Source: Pseudohalioglobus sediminis (GTDB lineage: Bacteria; Pseudomonadota; Gammaproteobacteria; Pseudomonadales; Halieaceae). Taken from it: a stretch of 64,000 bases of DNA. Below the pieces are notes generated by a model. It was not told where the DNA came from and did no database searches. It was given only the letters and a program-made list of their open reading frames with translations. Shown here piece after piece: positions 18,460-27,145 of this stretch. The stretch spans positions 248,001 through 312,000 of the forward strand of contig NZ_VTUX01000001.1 of assembly GCF_008370495.1 (NCBI RefSeq), given 5' to 3'. The stretch's first letter is position 1, and the number at the start of each line of letters is the position of its first letter. The position numbers were made by a program, and so were the translations under genes.

Positions 18460-19995
18460 TTATTTCTGGTAAAGCGCTTCCATGACCTGGTCCACGCTGA
18501 AGGAAGCGGGACGCTGCCGCGGGGGGAACTGCACCAGCGAGCCCACAAAGCGTTCCACCGCCACCCTGCCCTGCATCGCCACCGGCGCGACTTTCTTGTC
18601 CCACCAGTTGTTGTAACCATTGGAATCGGTGTCCGCGCGTTCGAAGGGGTCACGGCGCAGGTGGAATATCTTCGGGATACGCAGTGGCACGAAAGGGTCG
18701 CGCCAGACATCAAAGCGCTGTGCGCGCTGCTCGGCGACGACCATCTTCCAGTCGCCAACGCGCACCGCCGTCAGCATGCCATCGTCGCTGAAATAAAAGA
18801 ATTCCCGCCGCGGTGCCGTTTCTGTGCCGCCGGTCAGGTAGGGGAGGAAATTGTAGCCATCCAGGTGCACCTTGAAGTTCTTGGACCCCACGCGCTTGCC
18901 CTTTTTAAGGTCCTCGACAATGTCCTTGTCGCCCGCCGCCGCCATCAGTGTCGGCACCCAGTCGAGGTGTGACATCACCTGGTTGCTGACACTGCCGGGC
19001 TCGATACGGCCGGGCCAACGCGCCACCGCCGGTACGCGGAATCCGCCCTCCCAGTTGGTATTCTTCTCACCGCGGAACGGGGTGATCGCCGCGTCGGGCC
19101 ACATGTTGTAATGCGGGCCGTTATCCGTGGAATAGACGACGATGGTGTTATCGGTAATACCCAGCTCATCCAGCTTGTCCAGCAGCACGCCTACATGGCC
19201 GTCGTGCTCCACCATGCCGTCGTTGTAGAACCCCTGCCCGGAGGCGCCCAACTGCTCCTCCTTCACGTGCGTGTAGTAATGCATGCGCGTGGAGTTGAAC
19301 CAGACGAAGAAGGGCTTGCCCTCGGCGTGGGCCTTGTCGATAAACTTCAGGGATGCCGCCAGGAACTCCTCGTCCACGGTTTCCATGCGCTTGCGCGTGA
19401 GCGGGCCGGAGTCCTCTATGCGACCATCGGCGTAGCTGCGGATCACCCCACGTGGGCCGAAGCGCTCGTGGAAAGCAGGGTTTTGCGGATAGTCAGGGTC
19501 TTCCGGCTGCTCCTCGGCATTCAGGTGGTACAGGTTCCCGAAGAACTCATCGAAACCGTGGTTGGTGGGCAGGAATTCATCGCGATCGCCCAGGTGATTC
19601 TTGCCGAACTGCCCGGTGGTATAGCCGTGAGGCTTGAGTAGTTCCGCCAGCGTCGGGTCCTCGGGCTGTATGCCCAGGTCCGCGCCGGGAATCCCCACCT
19701 TGGTCAAGCCGGTGCGCACGGGGTGCTGGCCGGTGATGAATGCGGAGCGGCCGGCAGTACAGCTCTGTTCGCCGTAGTAGTCGGTGAAGATCATGCCTTC
19801 ATTGGCGATGCGGTCGATGTTGGGCGTGGGGTAACCCATCATGCCCAGGCTGTAACGGCTGATATTCCAGTAGCCGATGTCATCACCCCAGATCACCAGG
19901 ATATTGGGTTTGTCGGCGCCCTGGGCCAGTGGCGCCAGGCCGCAACAGACCAGCAGCAGTGCCAGCAGTCGGCCAGTCGTTAATCGGGTTCGCAT
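18460..19995 (-). CDS. Arylsulfatase-type sulfatase, exported
   Basis: 511 residues from ATG 19995; signal peptide ends near LAPLAQGADK. Type I sulfatase: metal aspartates in PNILVIWGDDIGY, and the formylglycine site CTAGR near residue 78, followed by SAFITGQHPVRTGL. STDNGPHYNMWPD carries further metal-binding residues. The Cys in this motif must be oxidised by a formylglycine-generating enzyme, which is not in this window. The enzyme would remove sulfate esters in the periplasm. It sits between two DUF3604 genes on the same strand and looks like part of one transcription unit with a TonB receptor. The sulfated substrate is not known. Confidence 0.93.
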   Translation of the reverse strand: MRTRLTTGRLLALLLVCCGLAPLAQGADKPNILVIWGDDIGYWNISRYSLGMMGYPTPNIDRIANEGMIFTDYYGEQSCTAGRSAFITGQHPVRTGLTKVGIPGADLGIQPEDPTLAELLKPHGYTTGQFGKNHLGDRDEFLPTNHGFDEFFGNLYHLNAEEQPEDPDYPQNPAFHERFGPRGVIRSYADGRIEDSGPLTRKRMETVDEEFLAASLKFIDKAHAEGKPFFVWFNSTRMHYYTHVKEEQLGASGQGFYNDGMVEHDGHVGVLLDKLDELGITDNTIVVYSTDNGPHYNMWPDAAITPFRGEKNTNWEGGFRVPAVARWPGRIEPGSVSNQVMSHLDWVPTLMAAAGDKDIVEDLKKGKRVGSKNFKVHLDGYNFLPYLTGGTETAPRREFFYFSDDGMLTAVRVGDWKMVVAEQRAQRFDVWRDPFVPLRIPKIFHLRRDPFERADTDSNGYNNWWDKKVAPVAMQGRVAVERFVGSLVQFPPRQRPASFSVDQVMEALYQK

Positions 19996-20136
19996 TGTTA
20001 TCGTCTCCTGAGTTTGCCTGTCATCAGTGTAGTCGGTAGTAAACCAAACACGCCTCGTTATTGCTGCCCACCGCGGGGGGCTGAATCTCGCCTGCATGGT
20101 GCTGATCGCCACTGCACACCCGCAGAGTATTCACGG

Positions 20137-22008
20137 TCAGCCCCCGGGGCCCGCCCGATACCAGATCGGCGAAGTGTAAGCCCGTTCCTGCGTGGACATG
20201 GGCACGTCCGCATCCATGGCAACCCCGAAGCGCTGACGGTCGTAAGCGGTCCAGCGCGGCGTTGGGATCTCCAGCACGCGGGCGTAGTAGAAGGCGTCCT
20301 GCTGCGGATCGAAGTCAGGGTCCCGCCACACCGTCGCCAGCGATGCCTCGCCAATGCTGTTTAGCCAGGTGGCTGAGGCTTCGTCAACCGTGCTACCCAC
20401 AGGGGGCAGGCTGCCATCCGCGCCCGGTTTACGCGCGTCCGACCAGACCACATCGTAGACCTTTTCATGGCTTGCGCCCTCTGCGTCCAGCCAACCCTTG
20501 ACGACCTGGATACGATCGAGGTTTGCGCCCAGCGGGTCGCGACTCGCGGCAACCAGAAAGACGGGAGCGTTCCCGGCAGCGGAGCTGAGTTCGCCTCCCA
20601 TCGGCACACCCTTGCCATAACCTACAGCGGCGAGATCGGGCCGCCGGGCATCCGCCGGTTCGAATTCCCAGCCACCAAAGAAACGCACGGCGATGCGTGA
20701 ACCGGTGGTGGCGTAGACTTCGCGACGCTTGATGGCATCCCAGACGGACTCGCGGTTGTTCTCCCGGGCCCAGACCGCGGCGTACCCGGAAGCGGCCATC
20801 TGCCAGCCGCGCACCACAGTATCGCCAGCCCGGCCCACAGGCTGTTGCCAGCGCTGTGACCCGGGTTCCACCGCACTGTGCTTGCCGAAGAAATTATCCT
20901 CGTCCGCCGTGGCCAGGCCGGTATGGGAATCGGTCGCACCGATCATGCCGAACTGGTAGGGATTGGTGCCCAGCGAGCGCTGCAGTTCGAGACCGCTGCG
21001 CAAAGCCGCGCGGGCGTATTCCCGCGGCAGCATGTCCGGTGTCTTCGGCCTGCCCTCGAAGTTGCCCAGGTCCCAGGTTTCGTAGTCGGCGAACTCGTCG
21101 TCCGGCGACAGCAAGGGGTGCGTTTCACCATCACCCTTGATCTGGGTAACCTCGACCACCGGTTCCCAGCGCGCGCGCTGCGCTGCATATTCCGCGTCGA
21201 CTTCCAGGCCCTCGAGTCGTTCGGCGACCGGGAACATCAGCCCGTTACTGAGATTGCCATTGTGCGGAATGGCCAGCACCCGGCCACCGGTCTCTTTCTC
21301 GTAGCGCCCCAGGTGGGACCAGAGCGAGCGGGGGTCAGGGTCCGCCTGTGAAGACAGCGGTGGTATGCGCCCGGCCTTGTCACTGCCATCGCGGAATATC
21401 ACCACGCGATGCAGGTTGCTGCCTGCCGGCGCGGACGTCCACTCATAGCCAAGTAGCGTGGTAAACACGCCCGGGCGGTTGTAGCGCTCGGCAATGGCCA
21501 GGGCGTCACTCCATACATCCAGTTCCAGTTCCGGCGTGCTGAGATTATCCAGCAGCCCGAACGCTTCCCAGCGCCCCTCCCGGGTCAGGAACTTGCGTTG
21601 CAGGGCGCGCTTTTCCTCAGGCGTACCCTGCGTCAACACGCGATGCCACTGCGCCGCCTTGTCGTTGTCAATGAGCCGCTTATCGCCCGCCTGCACGCGA
21701 TTCATCAGGCCAAAGGATTCGGCGTGATCCGCCAGCACCACAAAATCCAGTGGCCGGGCCAGGCGGGCGGGCTCACCGTGCGTGCTGGTGACTGTCTCAC
21801 CGGAGGCGAAACGGTACGCTGCCTCGGGACCAAGGGTAACGCCAAAGCCGAAGGCATCCGTGGACAGACTGGAATGCAGGTGGGTGTCTCCCCAGAGTAG
21901 TGCCCGCGGCGGCTGCGGGGCGACATGGGGTGAATAGTCGCCGGCCTGTACCAGGTTCACAGTCAGGCCAATGGCCAGTGCGAGGCTGCATTTACTGTTT
22001 TGGCGCAT
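20137..22008 (-). CDS. DUF3604 protein (PHP-like), exported, second paralog
   Basis: 623 residues from ATG 22008; signal peptide MRQNSKCSLALAIGLTVNL ends near VQAGDYSP. Same layout as the protein at 16517: LLWGDTHLHSSLSTDAFGFG, DFVVLADHAESFG, IPHNGNLSNG, GATDSHTG, and the C-terminal block TPRWTAYDRQRFG and ERAYTSPIWY. The two are clearly paralogous along their full length but differ around the substrate-side loops, so they probably act on different bonds of the same compound or on related compounds. It is 141 bases upstream of the sulfatase start. Metal-dependent hydrolase is inferred from fold; biochemical function is unknown. Confidence 0.9.
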   Translation of the reverse strand: MRQNSKCSLALAIGLTVNLVQAGDYSPHVAPQPPRALLWGDTHLHSSLSTDAFGFGVTLGPEAAYRFASGETVTSTHGEPARLARPLDFVVLADHAESFGLMNRVQAGDKRLIDNDKAAQWHRVLTQGTPEEKRALQRKFLTREGRWEAFGLLDNLSTPELELDVWSDALAIAERYNRPGVFTTLLGYEWTSAPAGSNLHRVVIFRDGSDKAGRIPPLSSQADPDPRSLWSHLGRYEKETGGRVLAIPHNGNLSNGLMFPVAERLEGLEVDAEYAAQRARWEPVVEVTQIKGDGETHPLLSPDDEFADYETWDLGNFEGRPKTPDMLPREYARAALRSGLELQRSLGTNPYQFGMIGATDSHTGLATADEDNFFGKHSAVEPGSQRWQQPVGRAGDTVVRGWQMAASGYAAVWARENNRESVWDAIKRREVYATTGSRIAVRFFGGWEFEPADARRPDLAAVGYGKGVPMGGELSSAAGNAPVFLVAASRDPLGANLDRIQVVKGWLDAEGASHEKVYDVVWSDARKPGADGSLPPVGSTVDEASATWLNSIGEASLATVWRDPDFDPQQDAFYYARVLEIPTPRWTAYDRQRFGVAMDADVPMSTQERAYTSPIWYRAGPGG

Positions 22009-22072
22009 AGGCTTACCTACCCTCTTATTCTCTTGTGCTCGCCGACAGCTCAAAGCGCTGAATCGCCATCGT

Positions 22073-23461
22073 TCACGACGCCTCCAACTGCTGCTTCAGC
22101 TGGCCCAGGGCGCGCCGGAAGATGCGGCCCAACACCCAGGCGGTCAGCTTGCCAGTAAATGGGAGCCGGGACTCGAAACGTATCGCCCAGCGTACCCGCG
22201 TGCACTCGCCCTGCTCCGCAGTGACAAACACATCGCCGCAGTGCCAGCGAAACGGTGCACCGCTGCGCAGGCGGTAACGGTAGCGACTGCCCTGCTCCCA
22301 GCTTACGACCTCCTCGGTAATGCGCAAACCGAAGGCTTTCAGTTCGCGCATACAACCCGGCCCCACCTCCGCGGGCGCCCCGGGCCGCAGCACGCGGCCG
22401 CGAAACAGGGTCCAATCACCGAGGCCGGCATGATCGATCAGTCGTTGCCACACGCGCTCGGGCCGCGCGCGGATGAGGACTTCGTTCTGCACGTAGGCGC
22501 CGCCCGGCGAGAAGCCACTGAGGCTCCACAGGGAGGGCCGCGCGCACAACATCTCCACGCTGAATCCATCCGCGTCGTTAACGTACATGACCCGGAAAAT
22601 ACCGATATCCACCGGCTTGCCGTTGGGGCGCAGACCATGCCCGGTAGCCCGGGCGAAGGCCGCATTGAATTGCGCCGGTGTCCGGAACCCCAGGGCGATG
22701 TTCATCACGCCCTGGTCGCAGATCTGGTACCCGGCAGGTCTCGGCGCCGGCTCGGGATCGAGATACTGCACCAGTTCCACCAGGAAATTGCTGCCGCGCA
22801 AGAGCAGGGTATCTGTGCTGGCGCCGGGCAGGCCCCAGAGCGCCTCGTCCTCGTCGCTGTGCAGGGCACCGTCAGCCACCTCCACGAGGCCCAGCGCGTC
22901 GACATAGGTCTCCCGAGCACGCTTCAGGTCGGGCACGGAGACACGCATGAAACGCACCACGGCGCCCAGCTCAGGGCGTACTATTCCGTACGCCGCGCCC
23001 GCAATGTCATCCAGCGGATCCCGCTCCAGAATTTCAATCCAGTTGCCCTCAGGGTCGCGAACACAGGCGCGCCGCCTGCCCGACTCACCGACGACTGAGG
23101 GCGGCGGGGGCGCATCGCTGTGCGCGGCGTAGCGATACAGAGTCGCCTCAAAATCGGCGACGCAGATGCCGATAATGCTGTAACCGATATCACAGGGCCG
23201 CCACGCTGTTGGCTTGAGCTTTGAGACGGGCCGGTAAAACTGGAAAAACTCCAGCTGGAAGTAATCCTGCTGGTCCACCAGCCAGGTCACCGCTTCGGCG
23301 GGATTGGGATCAATGCCCTGTATGCGTTGCGTCGGCATGGGCGGCACCGACACCAGCGCGCCGCTTCCGGTTGCCAGGTCGAATACGCTGCGGTACCACT
23401 GCCGCAGCTGTCCGGCGTTGTGGGCGCAAAGCGCGACCTGAGCAATATGCGGATCAGCCAC
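22073..23461 (-). CDS. VOC-VOC-SRPBCC fusion protein
   Basis: 462 residues, cytoplasmic (no signal peptide). Residues about 1-145 and 160-310 are two glyoxalase/VOC modules: IAQVALCAHNAGQLRQWYRSVF, VRDPEGNWIEI, then VVRFMRVSVPDLKRARETYVDALGL and VMYVNDADGFSVEML. Residues about 325-460 form an SRPBCC (START/polyketide cyclase) domain: VQNEVLIRARPERVWQRLID and TRVRWAIRFESRLPFTGK. VOC modules often bind metal for dioxygenase or isomerase chemistry and SRPBCC domains bind hydrophobic ligands, so an enzyme on a hydrophobic or aromatic molecule is plausible. It lies between the DUF3604 gene and the SDR on the same strand. The three-domain fusion is unusual to me. Confidence 0.8.
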   Translation of the reverse strand: MADPHIAQVALCAHNAGQLRQWYRSVFDLATGSGALVSVPPMPTQRIQGIDPNPAEAVTWLVDQQDYFQLEFFQFYRPVSKLKPTAWRPCDIGYSIIGICVADFEATLYRYAAHSDAPPPPSVVGESGRRRACVRDPEGNWIEILERDPLDDIAGAAYGIVRPELGAVVRFMRVSVPDLKRARETYVDALGLVEVADGALHSDEDEALWGLPGASTDTLLLRGSNFLVELVQYLDPEPAPRPAGYQICDQGVMNIALGFRTPAQFNAAFARATGHGLRPNGKPVDIGIFRVMYVNDADGFSVEMLCARPSLWSLSGFSPGGAYVQNEVLIRARPERVWQRLIDHAGLGDWTLFRGRVLRPGAPAEVGPGCMRELKAFGLRITEEVVSWEQGSRYRYRLRSGAPFRWHCGDVFVTAEQGECTRVRWAIRFESRLPFTGKLTAWVLGRIFRRALGQLKQQLEAS

Positions 23462-23560
23462 GGCGTCGGGCCCTCTGCCCGGGCAGCGCGAATGCCCGCC
23501 ACCCGGTCTCTCCAGCCGTCACAGGGCTGCCCTCTGGAAGCAGCTGTGGAGGCAGCAGCA

Positions 23561-24361
23561 TCAGGTGCCGCCTGCCATGGACAGGATGATCTTGTCCGCC
23601 TTGCGCCGCAACAAACCGGGGAACCAGCGATTGAGCCGGTCGATCATCCTCGCCCTCGACCCGGGTATGATGAGGAAGTCGCCACGTTGCAGCCCAACGA
23701 GAATTTCCCGGCAGGCCGTGTCCAGGTCCAGCGTGCCTGCGGCCAGCTTCAATTCCCGGGTGATGGGATCCATGGTCTGCATTTCCCGCTCCACCATCGG
23801 GGTGCTGACCTCGGGAGGGCAGATGACCGAGACGTGAATAGCGCGGGGCAGACACTCCATACGCAATGCGCCAGCCAGGCCCACCACGCCATACTTGGAG
23901 GCGCTGTAGGCGGAGTAGGCGTAGTTGGGCACCAGGCCCGCCAGGGAGGCCACCAGCGCCAGCCTGCCGTGCTGGCGCATATGCGGAAGTACGGCGGCGG
24001 CGAAATTACGACTACCGAGCAGGTTGGTATCCAGCACGCGGGAGAACTGCTCCGCCGATAAATCCGCAAAGGTGCCGGCTATCTGTACGCCAGCGCAGTT
24101 CACCGCCAGCGTGGGCGCGCCCAGCGCGGAACAAGCCTCGCTGACGCGCATTTCCAGTGCCCGAGTATCGCGCACATCAACCTCGTGAAAGACCGAGTTG
24201 CCGGAATTACCGGGGACGTCAATTTCCTCACGCACGGCAGCGCTGAGGGAGAGGTCAAAAACTGCCACACGGGCACCGCTGACGAAAAAATGCCTGGCCA
24301 GGAACAGGCCGATACCACTTCCGCCACCACTGATAAATACCACCTGCTGCTGATCCGTCAT
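23561..24361 (-). CDS. Short-chain dehydrogenase/reductase (SDR)
   Basis: 266 residues, classical SDR. Cofactor loop FISGGGSGIGLFLA near residues 9-22, NCAGVQ in the middle, and catalytic YSASK with a preceding serine in LALVASLAGLV. The C-terminal extension after residue 200 is basic and hydrophobic (LIIPGSRARMIDRLNRWFPG), resembling SDRs that act on lipids at the membrane surface. Oxidises or reduces an alcohol/ketone with NAD(P). First gene of the minus-strand catabolic block; it faces the AraC regulator across 203 bases, which should hold the shared control region. Confidence 0.92.
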   Translation of the reverse strand: MTDQQQVVFISGGGSGIGLFLARHFFVSGARVAVFDLSLSAAVREEIDVPGNSGNSVFHEVDVRDTRALEMRVSEACSALGAPTLAVNCAGVQIAGTFADLSAEQFSRVLDTNLLGSRNFAAAVLPHMRQHGRLALVASLAGLVPNYAYSAYSASKYGVVGLAGALRMECLPRAIHVSVICPPEVSTPMVEREMQTMDPITRELKLAAGTLDLDTACREILVGLQRGDFLIIPGSRARMIDRLNRWFPGLLRRKADKIILSMAGGT

Positions 24362-24564
24362 GACAGTGCTGCCATCATCTTATTCTGCAGCGCACTTTAC
24401 CTGACGACTATGAGGGGAATTTTGTAATCCGCGACAATAACTTGCGAATACGTGTCATGGAGAAACCCACAAAGCACGCCGATAGGCCGGGCAGGACAGC
24501 TTGACACCCCCTCCGCGATACTTGATATTCGACGACAGACATTCGATACACGGAATAACAAGCG

Positions 24565-25599
24565 ATGTCAGACTACCTCGTGCGGGCATCCGCGTTGACG
24601 GGGATTCGCCCCACCATCGAGCAGCTGGGCGGCGACGCCAGTCACCTGCTGCAGCGACTCGGCCTGGACGGCGTGGAAGCGGATCCGGATACCTGGATTT
24701 CCTACTCCGGCTTCCTGCTTTTGCTGGAGCAGGCGAGTTTGGAAACCGGTTGCCCGCACTTTGGACTGCTGCTGTCTGAGCACCAGGATGTAAGCATCCT
24801 TGGCGCGCTGGGCTTCGTCATCCAGCAGGCCCCGGATATACGCACTGCCCTGCGCGAATTGATTACCCGCTTCTCGTTCCACAACCAGGGCGCCAATGTG
24901 TCACTGAGCGTCGATAAGGGCGTAGCCTCTTGGCAGTTCACCTGCAAACTCCAGGGTGAGTTGCCGATCCGACAGCAGGAGGATCTGGTCGCGGGTATCG
25001 GCGTGGATATGCTGCGCCTGCTCTGGCGACCCGACTGGACACCCAATGCCGTTTATTTCGCCCATGGGGAGCCCGAAGATATCAAGCCCTATCGCGAACG
25101 CTTCCGCTGCCCGCTGCACTTCGACTGGGACGTCCCCACGGTAACTTTCGATGCCGCGATTCTCGATACCGCCATTGAGCAGGCCAACCCGCAACTGCAC
25201 CGCTTACTCGAGAGTTACCTGGACGAGTTGCAGTTCGCCCACGCGGACAACCTTCGCGGCAAGGTCGTGTACCTGATCCAGCAGGCCATGTACACCGGTG
25301 ACTGCTCTATCGAGCGCGTTGCATCCACACTGGCCATCAACAAACGCACGCTACAGCGGCGACTGAAAGCAGAGGGCAGTAGTTTCAAGGAACTGTTGGA
25401 CGAGGTGCGCTTTGACGCGGCCAGGAAATACCTGCGCGAGTCCAATGGCTCGCTGACCGCGCTGGCGGATATGCTCTGCTATTCAGACCTGAGCGCTTTC
25501 TCCAACGCCTTCCGCCAACGCTTCGGCGTCTCCCCGCGCTGCTGGAGACAGCAGCAGTCGGGACATCAGGCAGAGAACCTCACGCTGCAGGCACGATAA
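24565..25599 (+). CDS. AraC-family transcriptional regulator
   Basis: 344 residues. The first 240 residues match the arabinose-binding-like N-terminal domain found in OruR/ArgR-type regulators (ISYSGFLLLLEQASLETG, SILGALGFVIQQAPDIRTAL). The C-terminal 100 residues hold two helix-turn-helix units: SIERVASTLAINKRTLQRRL and ALADMLCYSDLSAFSNAFRQRFG. It is divergent from the SDR and the minus-strand block of VOC fusion, DUF3604 and sulfatase genes, and so is the best candidate for their activator. The inducer is unknown. Its stop is 33 bases before the left end of an IS3-family element that marks the edge of a foreign island. Confidence 0.93.
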   Translation: MSDYLVRASALTGIRPTIEQLGGDASHLLQRLGLDGVEADPDTWISYSGFLLLLEQASLETGCPHFGLLLSEHQDVSILGALGFVIQQAPDIRTALRELITRFSFHNQGANVSLSVDKGVASWQFTCKLQGELPIRQQEDLVAGIGVDMLRLLWRPDWTPNAVYFAHGEPEDIKPYRERFRCPLHFDWDVPTVTFDAAILDTAIEQANPQLHRLLESYLDELQFAHADNLRGKVVYLIQQAMYTGDCSIERVASTLAINKRTLQRRLKAEGSSFKELLDEVRFDAARKYLRESNGSLTALADMLCYSDLSAFSNAFRQRFGVSPRCWRQQQSGHQAENLTLQAR

Positions 25600-25632
25600 T
25601 CTCCAAAGGACTCTGCTGTGCCATGGCGGCGG

Positions 25633-25645
25633 TGTAACGACCCAG
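25633..25645 (+). repeat. Left terminal inverted repeat of IS3-family element
   Basis: TGTAACGACCCAG, which pairs with the right end at 26817-26829 with a single mismatch. It begins with TG, as IS3-family ends do. Confidence 0.8.
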
Positions 25646-25693
25646 TGAATAACTTCACATGGTATAGTCGCCGCAACTGCCGAGGGCATCACC

Positions 25694-26005
25694 ATGATGC
25701 AAGAACCAGAAATCAAGCGATGGACCGCGAAGCGTAAGGCTGAGCTGATAAAATAGATCTACCGGGGGCAGACGACTGTTCCTGAGGCAGCCAGGGAGTA
25801 CGACCTCGCCCAGGCAGAGATCGAAGGCTGGATGGACGATGCCGAAGCCGGCATGGAAAACGCCCTGAAGACTAATCCCAAAGACATTGCTAAACAATAC
25901 GAGAAGCAGCTCAGTGAGCTGAGAGAAGCGTACGGTGAGGACATGCTTGAAAACAAATTCCTAAAAAAGTTGCAGCGCCATCTCGCATCGACCGAGGAGT
26001 CGTAG
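25694..26005 (+). pseudogene. IS3-family orfA (helix-turn-helix protein), interrupted
   Basis: Reading from ATG 25694 gives a 104-codon frame beginning MMQEPEIKRWTAKRKAELIK, then an in-frame TAG at 25754-25756, and continuing with TTVPEAAREYDLAQAEIEGW to TAG 26003. This is the DNA-binding helper protein of an IS3-like element, whose intact relatives read through the position of the stop with a leucine/valine codon. The stop would leave a 20-residue peptide. It is followed directly by the orfB remnant in another frame, the usual IS3 layout in which a -1 frameshift fuses the two. Confidence 0.8.
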
Positions 26006-26022
26006 AGCGGTTCATTGTTGAG

Positions 26023-26802
26023 ATGGCGGAGGAAGGCGAAGTGATTGCGGTGAGCAAGGCTTGTGAGCTGGCTGGTCTGTCGCGGCGGACGTATTACTAA
26101 AACCCTAAGCGACGCAGACCGAAGGTGAACTAGCTCTTGGCCCAACGCATCAAGCGCGTCATCGATACCTTGCCGTACGCCGAGTATCGCACAGTGGCCT
26201 GGCTACTGGGCGAGAACAAGAAAACCGTGCAGCGGATCTTCCAGATCAGGGGCTGGCGGGTTTGGAAGCGTAAGTCCGGTTCGCGACCCCGAGTACAATC
26301 GTTGCCGTCTGCGGCCACCAGTCCGAATGAGCGCTGGGCGACGGAAATGGCTAGGGTCTGGTTTTCCATGACGCCGGCCATGGACTGCTTCACGCGGGAG
26401 CTGCTTGGCTGGCAATTAAGCCCTACGGGCAATGCACGGGCGGCAGAAGCGGCGCTGGAAGAGGCCCTGAACAGCCGTTATGGCATCCTGGGGCGAGCCC
26501 TGGATGATCTGACCATCCGATCAGATAATGGCTTGGTGTTCACCAGTCGGCGCTATACCCGGACTGTGTATCGCTATGGTATCAAGAAGGAGTTCATCCG
26601 CCCCCATACGCCGCAGCAAAACGGCATGATGGAACGGCTGATTCGATCTGTGAAGGAGCGGTACCTGTGGCTCCATAATTTTGCCTCGCTCGATGAGGCC
26701 AGACAGGCATTGGGCGCGTGGTTCCGTTATTACAACGAACAGCGTCCCCACCAGGCCCTGGGCATGAAAACGCCCAGGGAAACTTACAATTTAGCGGCGT
26801 GA
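26023..26802 (+). pseudogene. IS3-family orfB transposase, interrupted
   Basis: The frame runs from about ATG 26023 but has TAA at 26098-26100 and TAG at 26131-26133. After these a 222-codon open frame remains (from 26137) with the integrase core: NERWATE, IRSDNGLVFTS and GMMERLIRSVKE. The first catalytic aspartate (WATD in relatives) is Glu here, and the stretch between it and DCFTRELLGW is about nine residues shorter than in relatives I recall. The second Asp and the Glu of the DDE triad remain. Stops, a lost catalytic residue and a deletion together mean a dead transposase. Confidence 0.85.
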
Positions 26803-26816
26803 GTGTGCAGTTTTAG

Positions 26817-26829
26817 CTGGGTCATTACA
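26817..26829 (-). repeat. Right terminal inverted repeat of IS3-family element
   Basis: Complement reads TGTAATGACCCAG, one mismatch from the left end at 25633-25645. The portal fragment begins at the next base. Confidence 0.8.
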
Positions 26830-26831
26830 GG

Positions 26832-26996
26832 GGCGACATGAAAGCCCGTGCCGAGTTCTATACCAAACAGCTTCAAAATGGCGCGCTGTCACCTAATGAA
26901 ATCAGGGCTCTTGAGGACATGAATCCGCGCGACGAGGGTGATGTGTACCTGCGCCCTATGAACATGCTGCATAACGGTAGGGAGGTAAGCTCATGA
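26832..26996 (+). pseudogene. Phage portal-protein C-terminal fragment, copy A
   Basis: 54 codons without a start region, reading GDMKARAEFYTKQLQNGALS, then PNEIRALEDMNPRDEGD and PMNMLHNGREVSS, stop at 26994. The NEIRALEDMNP-x-x-GD block is the C-terminal signature of HK97-type portal proteins. The 5' part of the gene has been lost, with an IS3-family end at 26829. A second, roughly 85 percent identical copy lies at 29608-29862. It shows that the island is built partly from prophage debris. Confidence 0.75.
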
Positions 26997-27145
26997 CCTT
27001 CTGACGACAATCAATATCCGGCATCTTCGGCGGTACCCGCTGCGTTGCCATTCGGGTCGTATTGACATTTGTATCTACGGATTAGCCAAATATTTAGCTA
27101 TCTGATCAAATTGCCTGTGCATTAGGTGCTTTACACGTTGACAAG

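Larger units (their letters stand above)
25633..26829 (+). mobile_element. Decayed IS3-family insertion sequence
   Basis: 1197 bp bounded by 13-bp terminal inverted repeats with one mismatch: TGTAACGACCCAG at 25633-25645 and the complement of TGTAATGACCCAG at 26817-26829. Inside are the remains of orfA (25694-26005, one stop codon) and orfB (26023-26802, two stop codons). No clear target duplication is seen at the flanks. The right end abuts a phage portal-protein fragment; the left end is 33 bases after the AraC gene. The element cannot make its own transposase as it stands. Confidence 0.85.

Noticed and set aside
25623-25629. ATGGCGG at the left edge of the island as the left attachment-site copy of the tRNA-Asp site
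   Set aside because: Only 7 bases match the 20-base site and the sequence is GC-rich, so chance is likely; an IS end follows immediately and would have removed any longer copy.
25694-25756. In-frame TAG in the IS3 orfA as possible amber recoding (pyrrolysine or suppression)
   Set aside because: The same element carries two more different stops (TAA and TAG) and a lost catalytic residue in orfB, which is simple decay; no other gene in the window shows readthrough of TAG.
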